From Erysipelotrichaceae bacterium (GTDB lineage Bacteria > Bacillota_I > Bacilli_A > Erysipelotrichales > Erysipelotrichaceae), in assembly GCA_017431405.1 (NCBI GenBank), contig JAFRLB010000009.1:1-56399 (forward strand): 56,399 nt of DNA, given 5' to 3'. The notes under the pieces are model-generated. The model was not told the DNA's origin. It did no database searches and was given only the letters and a program-made list of their open reading frames with translations. This document shows positions 47,779 to 56,399 of the stretch, piece by piece; the first letter of the stretch is position 1, and each line of letters starts with the position of its first letter. The translations under genes and the position numbers were made by a program.

Positions 47779-48428
47779 AATTCGTTCCATGGATAGTTAT
47801 TTGGAGGTTCTGAGGTAAAAGTCAGAACTTCTTTTGTGATTGGATGAGGGAAACTCAGGATATGTGACCACAAGGCAATCTGCTGGTGGATCTTGGCGTT
47901 CTTATTATAACGCTGGTCTCCCCATAAAGGCATGTTACGGCTGGAGAACTGAACTCTGATCTGATGGCTTCTGCCGGTATGCAGATTTACCTTTACCAGA
48001 TTGAGATTGTCTCTGGTATTTAATAATTCGTAATCAAGACTGGCATGTTTTCCCTTATCTTGTGAAGTTACGGTAACGGTATTTGTCTTACTGTTTTTAA
48101 TGAGGTAATCATCAAGAGTGTCTTTCTTCTTAATGTTATTTCCTTCAACGACTGCCAGATAGGTTTTCTGCAGCTTTCTTTCTGCGACGACTTTCGAAAG
48201 ACGTGAAGCAGCCTTACTGGTTTTGGCAAAGACCATGACGCCGCCAACAGGTCTGTCCAGACGATGTACAAGACCAAGATATACATTACCCGGCTTGTCA
48301 TACTTTTCCTTCAGGTAGTCCTTTAACATTGTTAAAAGGTCAGGATCATTACTGTCATCAGCCTGTACAGGTATGTTTACCGGTTTTTCAACAACCAGTA
48401 AGTGGTTGTCCTCATAAATGATGTTCAT
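47763..48428 (-). CDS. RluA-family pseudouridine synthase
   Basis: The 221-residue enzyme has the catalytic motif VHRLDRPVGG (Asp58) and the later motifs LQKTYLAVVEG and HTGRSHQIRVQF of the RluA/RluD family. It converts a uridine in rRNA or tRNA to pseudouridine. It lacks the N-terminal S4 domain of RluD, so it is the short type. It overlaps the upstream methyltransferase gene by one base. Confidence 0.9.
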   Translation of the reverse strand: MNIIYEDNHLLVVEKPVNIPVQADDSNDPDLLTMLKDYLKEKYDKPGNVYLGLVHRLDRPVGGVMVFAKTSKAASRLSKVVAERKLQKTYLAVVEGNNIKKKDTLDDYLIKNSKTNTVTVTSQDKGKHASLDYELLNTRDNLNLVKVNLHTGRSHQIRVQFSSRNMPLWGDQRYNKNAKIHQQIALWSHILSFPHPITKEVLTFTSEPPNNYPWNELMPDK

Positions 48429-49300
48429 CAGCCTTCAAACCTGCCTGATATGCCGCAAGGCAGAATGATGTTGCGGTCAGTTGTCGGTATTCCCAATTCA
48501 ATGGTGTAAACCTTGCCATCAGGATACTTTTTCAATAAGTGCTGTGACATGATGTTGTTTAAGACGATTGGTGAGAAACCTGTGGTATAGGCATTTACCA
48601 GAAATGCCAGTGGCTTGTCAGAAAGTATTTTTGAAGCTTCAACGATGAGGTTTTCCAGCTGGTCTTCCAGCTTCCATAACTCATTGTTAGGACCGCGGCC
48701 ATAACTTGGTGGATCCATGATGATGATGTCATAGCTGTTACCTCTTCTCTGTTCTCTCTGGATGAATTTCAATACATCATCGACGATGTATCTGATCGTA
48801 TGATCTTCAAGATGATTTAGTGACATGTTTTCCTTTGCCCAGGCTACCAAGCCCTTGGCTGCGTCTACGTGGACTACTTCCTTGGCCCCGGCCTTACTGC
48901 AGGCCATGGTTGCCCCTCCTGTATAGGCAAACAGGTTAAGAACCTTTATATCTCTGTCAGGATGACTTTCAATGATTTCCTTGAGCCAATCCCAGTTAAC
49001 AGCCTGTTCCGGGAACAAACCGGTATGCTTGAAGTTGGTTGGCGCAACCTTGAAAGTCAGGTCACGGTAATTGATTGTCCAGTTTTCCGGCAGTTTCTTT
49101 CTGAATTCCCAGTTACCGCCGCCCTTATTGGAACGGTGATAAATGGCATCGTATTTATTCCAACGGCCATCAGTTGATTTCTGCCAGATGGTCTGTGGGT
49201 CAGGACGCACTAAAATGACGTTTCCCCAACGCTCCAGCTTGTCTTTTCCACCTGCATCTATCAGTTCATAATCTTCCCATTTATCTGCTAGTACTACCAT
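48428..49300 (-). CDS. Class I SAM-dependent rRNA-type methyltransferase
   Basis: The 290-residue protein has an N-terminal part with LERWGNVILVRPDPQTIW and a Rossmann methyltransferase domain. The SAM loop is VLNLFAYTGGATM, the acidic end of strand 2 is VVHVDAAKG, and motif IV is IIMDPPSYGRG. This resembles RlmI/RlmK-like 23S rRNA methyltransferases, though the target is uncertain. GGTGG lies 6 bp before the ATG. Coupling to a pseudouridine synthase supports an RNA substrate. Confidence 0.83.
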   Translation of the reverse strand: MVVLADKWEDYELIDAGGKDKLERWGNVILVRPDPQTIWQKSTDGRWNKYDAIYHRSNKGGGNWEFRKKLPENWTINYRDLTFKVAPTNFKHTGLFPEQAVNWDWLKEIIESHPDRDIKVLNLFAYTGGATMACSKAGAKEVVHVDAAKGLVAWAKENMSLNHLEDHTIRYIVDDVLKFIQREQRRGNSYDIIIMDPPSYGRGPNNELWKLEDQLENLIVEASKILSDKPLAFLVNAYTTGFSPIVLNNIMSQHLLKKYPDGKVYTIELGIPTTDRNIILPCGISGRFEG

Positions 49301-49351
49301 AAAAAACCACCTTTAGACAATTATAACATGAATTGTCAGATGCTTTCACCA

Positions 49352-49380
49352 TTAACTTGGAGGGGTAAGGATGGTATAAT
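49352..49380 (+). promoter_or_regulatory. Promoter of the pcrA-ligA operon
   Basis: TTAACT (49352-49357) and TATAAT (49375-49380) have a 17-bp spacer, and a TGG before the -10 gives an extended -10. The start codon follows 15 bp later. Confidence 0.7.
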
Positions 49381-49395
49381 TATTTAGGTGGTTTT

Positions 49396-53548
<4,153 letters not shown>

Positions 53549-53603
53549 AAAAGTGGAAATATCCTGTTATATTATGTAGAATAGTGAGTAGGATGTGATA
53601 TAC

Positions 53604-54245
53604 ATGGCTAAAAAGAAGAGAAAGTTATTCGGTAAATTTGGAGAAAACGATGAAAACATCATCGATGTCGTAGAAGAAAAAACAGAAGACATAAGTGATG
53701 TTGTTGAAAACGTCAGTGAGAATATCGAACAGGCTGCTGAAGAGGTCAATGAGACTGTTAAGCAGGTTTCAGATGAAGTTACCGAAGTAGCTGAAAACGC
53801 CAGTGAAAACATTGAAGCTGTTGAAGAGGCAGCTGGTGATCTTGGCGCAAATGCTGAATCACTCGGCCAGGAAATGAGTGAATGGGCAGAAAACATTAAT
53901 GAAAATACAGAAGAAAAAAAGGAAGAGTCACAGGAATCAGAAGTAACTGAAGTACCGTCAGATGTTGCATCTACAACGATTGCAGATCCAGGTGACAATG
54001 TTACGGAAGTTTCAACTTTTGATACGACCAATATAGGGAAGCAGGAAAAGATGGCACCAAAGAAAGCAAAAACTAAGAAAGTAAAAGTTAAGAAGGACAG
54101 ACTCGGATTTAACTGGTTCTTCTGGCTCAGTTTCATCATCATTCTGGTTCCGGTATGTTATTTCCTGTACCTGATCTACAGTGCATATCAGGAAACACAC
54201 ATTCCAATTGTCGGTGACAGAATCAACAGTGAAATGAGACAGTAA
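53604..54245 (+). CDS. Acidic membrane protein, N-terminal part of a frameshifted gene
   Basis: The 213-residue product is very acidic with heptad-like repeats (ISDVVENVSENIEQAAEEVN), a Lys-rich stretch (APKKAKTKKVKVKKDR) and one transmembrane helix (WFFWLSFIIILVPVCYFLYL). A short tail ending NSEMRQ follows. I start at ATG 53604 rather than GTG 53595. The stop comes soon after the membrane helix, and the -1 frame continues as protein-like sequence without a start codon, so this is probably the first two thirds of a longer protein. Topology: cytoplasmic acidic domain, extracytoplasmic C-terminus. Function unknown. Confidence 0.65.
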   Translation: MAKKKRKLFGKFGENDENIIDVVEEKTEDISDVVENVSENIEQAAEEVNETVKQVSDEVTEVAENASENIEAVEEAAGDLGANAESLGQEMSEWAENINENTEEKKEESQESEVTEVPSDVASTTIADPGDNVTEVSTFDTTNIGKQEKMAPKKAKTKKVKVKKDRLGFNWFFWLSFIIILVPVCYFLYLIYSAYQETHIPIVGDRINSEMRQ

Positions 54246-54742
54246 TTCAAACTGAGCAGGTTGAAAACATCAATTCAAGAATCAAGGCCATTGAAGGTGT
54301 TGAAGGCTGTAACAGTGACCTCGTCGTTGAAACATTGAGAATCAAGATCAACGTTAACGATGATCTGGCTGAAGAAGACATGAGAAATATTCTTTCTCAG
54401 GCATATGACATCGTAAATGAAGTGTTACCTGTTGATTCATACTTTACTCAGCATAACGATTATAAGGAATACGATCTGGAAATCTATTCATATGATGATC
54501 TGGAGTCAGATGACTTAAGAATCGTCTTACTGAATAAGAACTCAAAGATGGAAGAATTCCATGTTCAGACCATAACTACAGCTGTTAATCAGGAAATCGC
54601 TGATGAACTGCAGCAGTTAAGAGAAGAACAGAGATATGAACGTGATCATCCTGAAGAAGCAGCTGAGGAAGAAGAAACTACAACAGAAGAATCAGCAGAG
54701 CCAAATGAAAATAACGTGGCCGCTGATGATGTAGAAGGATAA
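54233..54742 (+). pseudogene. C-terminal continuation of the acidic membrane protein (frameshifted)
   Basis: From 54233, in the -1 frame relative to the preceding gene, the sequence reads NETVIQTEQVENINSRIK, then EGVEGCNSDLVVETLRIKIN and an acidic Glu-rich end, stopping at 54740-54742. No ATG, GTG or TTG with a ribosome site occurs near the beginning; the first TTG is at 54335 and has none. The simplest view is a one-base loss around 54234-54236, or a programmed -1 shift or sequencing error, splitting one gene of about 380 codons. The stop overlaps the next ATG by one base, as for an intact operon gene. Confidence 0.6.
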
Positions 54743-56115
54743 TGCAGAAGAATCAGATCTTTACAGGTACTTGTACCGATTACACGTATAATGGATTAGG
54801 TGTCGTTAAATATGACACCTTTTGCGTATTTGTCAAAGACATGGTCATAGGTGAAACGGGAGAAATAGTAATAACTTCCGTAAAAAAGGATTATGGCTAT
54901 GGCCGCTTGTTAAAGCTGGAAAAGGCTTCTCAATACAGATGTGAACCGGTATGTCCAATCAGTAAGCAGTGCGGTGGCTGTCAGCTAATGCACATGAATA
55001 CTGAAGGTCAGGCACAGTTCAAACAGCACCATGTTGAAAGTACGCTTAAGAACATTGGCAAGATCGATTTACCGGTAAATAAGATCATCATGATGGATGA
55101 ACCATACCGTTACCGTAACAAGGTCATACTGCCTGTTGGAAAAGATAAGAATGAAATGCCGGTTACCGGTTTTTACCGTTATAACTCTCACGAGATCATT
55201 CCGGTAAATGAATGTTACCTGCAGAGTGAACAGGCCAACGAGACAGTTAGAAGAATAAAGCTGTTAATGTATCGCTTCAGCATTCATGAATATGTCAGAT
55301 ACGTAATGATCAGAGATCTGCCAAAGACTAAGCAGATGATGGTGGTCCTGGTAACTGACCGTAAGAAGATAAACAGACTTGATGAATTTACTAAGGAATT
55401 AGTTAAGAATGATAAGAACATTGTCAGTGTCATTCAGAATGTTAATTCTGAAAAGACAAATGTTGTATTGGGTAAGCAACATTATCTTTTATATGGCAGC
55501 TGGTATCTGATGGATGAACTGTGCGGTCTGAAATTTGAAATATCAGACTATTCCTTCTATCAGATCAATACAACCCAGACAGAAATACTCTATAACAAGG
55601 CAATTGAATTAGCTGAGCTTAAAAAGGATGATCTGGTACTGGATCTTTATTGTGGGGTTGGAACGATTGGCTTAATAGCTTCCATGAAGGCCGGCAAGGT
55701 CATTGGAGTAGAAATAGTTGAAGAAGCAATTAAGGACGCCAGAAAGAATGCGGCATTAAATAGCATTACAAACGCATCCTTCATCTGCGGTGATTCACAG
55801 AAAATAGCTTCGGATTTTGTCAGAGAAAACATTAGACCTGATGTCATATTCGTTGACCCGCCAAGAAAAGGATGCAGTGAAGAAACCTTGAACAGCATCG
55901 TTACAATGAGCCCTGAAAGACTGGTATACGTTTCTTGTAATCCATCAACATTGGCAAGGGATCTGCTGTATTTAAGCAATAACGGTTATGAAATAAAAGT
56001 GATTCAGCCTGTTGATCAGTTCCCGCATACTTACCATGTGGAGACGGTATGCTGCTTGTACCACCAAAAGAAAGACTTTATTTCCGTGCCGTATGAGCCG
56101 AAGAATGTGGAGTAA
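54742..56115 (+). CDS. RlmD/RumA-type 23S rRNA (uracil-5-)-methyltransferase
   Basis: The 457-residue enzyme starts with a TRAM domain (TDYTYNGLGVVKYD). A four-Cys iron-sulfur site (CEPVCPISKQCGGC) follows, then the SAM loop LDLYCGVGTIGL, VDPPRKGC and the catalytic Cys in YVSCNPSTLARDL. It methylates a uridine in 23S rRNA, or tRNA U54-like targets, at C5. Several Firmicutes paralogues (RlmCD types) exist and cannot be told apart here. It overlaps the upstream stop by one base. Confidence 0.92.
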   Translation: MQKNQIFTGTCTDYTYNGLGVVKYDTFCVFVKDMVIGETGEIVITSVKKDYGYGRLLKLEKASQYRCEPVCPISKQCGGCQLMHMNTEGQAQFKQHHVESTLKNIGKIDLPVNKIIMMDEPYRYRNKVILPVGKDKNEMPVTGFYRYNSHEIIPVNECYLQSEQANETVRRIKLLMYRFSIHEYVRYVMIRDLPKTKQMMVVLVTDRKKINRLDEFTKELVKNDKNIVSVIQNVNSEKTNVVLGKQHYLLYGSWYLMDELCGLKFEISDYSFYQINTTQTEILYNKAIELAELKKDDLVLDLYCGVGTIGLIASMKAGKVIGVEIVEEAIKDARKNAALNSITNASFICGDSQKIASDFVRENIRPDVIFVDPPRKGCSEETLNSIVTMSPERLVYVSCNPSTLARDLLYLSNNGYEIKVIQPVDQFPHTYHVETVCCLYHQKKDFISVPYEPKNVE

Positions 56116-56118
56116 GAC

Positions 56119-56399
56119 ATGAGATTTGACAACGCGTATTTTATTATTGGTACGGCCTATGCAGGCAAATCAACGATGATAAAACTGCTTGCAGAGAAAT
56201 ATAACGGTATCCTGTGTGAAGAGAACTATCACGATCAGCTATTGCAAGAGTTGGACAGAGCAGAGTTCCCTTTTCTGACATACACTCGTGATCTAAGGGA
56301 TTGGCATGACTTCATTAGAAGGACCCCAGAGGAATACAAGGCATGGATGGACGGCGTGTCTCGCGAGTGTGAGATACTGGAACTCAGGCTTCTGGATGG
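56119..56399 (+). CDS. P-loop NTPase/kinase-like protein (truncated by the window end)
   Basis: Ninety-three codons are visible. The N-terminus has the Walker A motif GTAYAGKST near residues 11-19, followed by LLAEKYNGI and an acidic, Trp-containing region. It starts 3 bp after the methyltransferase stop. No close ribosome site is seen. Codon use (CGC, AGG, CTG) is somewhat unlike the neighbours. Probably a small-molecule kinase or AAA-type ATPase; the rest lies beyond the window. Confidence 0.6.
   Translation, partial: MRFDNAYFIIGTAYAGKSTMIKLLAEKYNGILCEENYHDQLLQELDRAEFPFLTYTRDLRDWHDFIRRTPEEYKAWMDGVSRECEILELRLLD

Noticed and set aside
53567..54142. 191-codon open frame on the minus strand
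   Set aside because: It is antisense to the acidic membrane protein; its Ser/Thr-rich repeats mirror the Glu/Val repeats of the real gene.

Overview
The window is a gene-dense, low-to-moderate GC chromosomal segment of a Bacillota bacterium. The evidence is strong Shine-Dalgarno sites, sigma-A-like promoters with 16-18 bp spacers, Rex, a T-box leader, a yybP-ykoY-type leader, a catabolite-responsive element, and PcrA/LigA, TsaBDE and RluA-type genes. Protein style and gene mix suggest Erysipelotrichia or a related gut lineage, but that is inference. No phage, IS element, CRISPR array or rRNA gene was seen. No gap without a gene exceeds about 270 bases.

Layout. 1-3.1 kb: a ROK sugar kinase lacking the family's zinc ligands, a condensation-type acyltransferase and its membrane partner. 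3.1-6.8 kb: a MarR regulator with a promoter/operator, overlapping a MacB/FtsX-like ABC protein with a very large extracytoplasmic domain. 6.8-11.1 kb: a CotH-kinase/lamin-tail protein, a VTC-domain protein and a DUF4956 membrane protein in one cluster. 11.1-14.5 kb: an HMA protein divergent from a ZIP transporter, a HAD hydrolase, a monooxygenase-fold protein, tRNA-Leu(UAG), a lipoprotein and a DJ-1 protein. 14.5-22.3 kb: a LytS-type-sensor/SpoIIE phosphatase, a TPR-like membrane protein, a HAD phosphatase, a CBS-regulated family II pyrophosphatase, an M32 carboxypeptidase, a flavodoxin-fold reductase and a TVP38 protein.

22.3-26 kb: a P-type cation ATPase preceded by what I read as a Mn2+-sensing yybP-ykoY riboswitch with its own terminator, then a PAP2 phosphatase. 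26.1-32.2 kb: a TIM-barrel isomerase, Ogt, the tRNA t6A cluster tsaE-tsaB-rimI-tsaD, rex, and asnS under a T-box with an AAC specifier. 32.2-33.7 kb: a 1.4-kb insert (XRE-membrane protein plus zinc-ribbon membrane protein) bounded by direct repeats of the 3' end of asnS and its terminator. This is the most unusual locus here.

33.7-38.7 kb: a CcpA-type-controlled ABC importer (lipoprotein, fused double permease, ATPase) with a YesL-like protein. 38.8-44 kb: a secreted protein with a degenerate amidase-like domain, an ABC-F ATPase, a YgjP-like metalloprotease and a PPi-type phosphofructokinase. 44-47.8 kb: a heterodimeric ABC exporter with one degenerate ATP site. 47.8-56.4 kb: two RNA-modification enzymes on the minus strand, then pcrA, ligA, an acidic membrane protein that appears frameshifted, an RlmD/RumA-type methyltransferase and a truncated P-loop gene.

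Common threads are metal handling (HMA, ZIP, Mn-responsive ATPase, Mn-type pyrophosphatase), pyrophosphate economy (PPi-PFK with family II PPase), tRNA biology and cell-envelope export.
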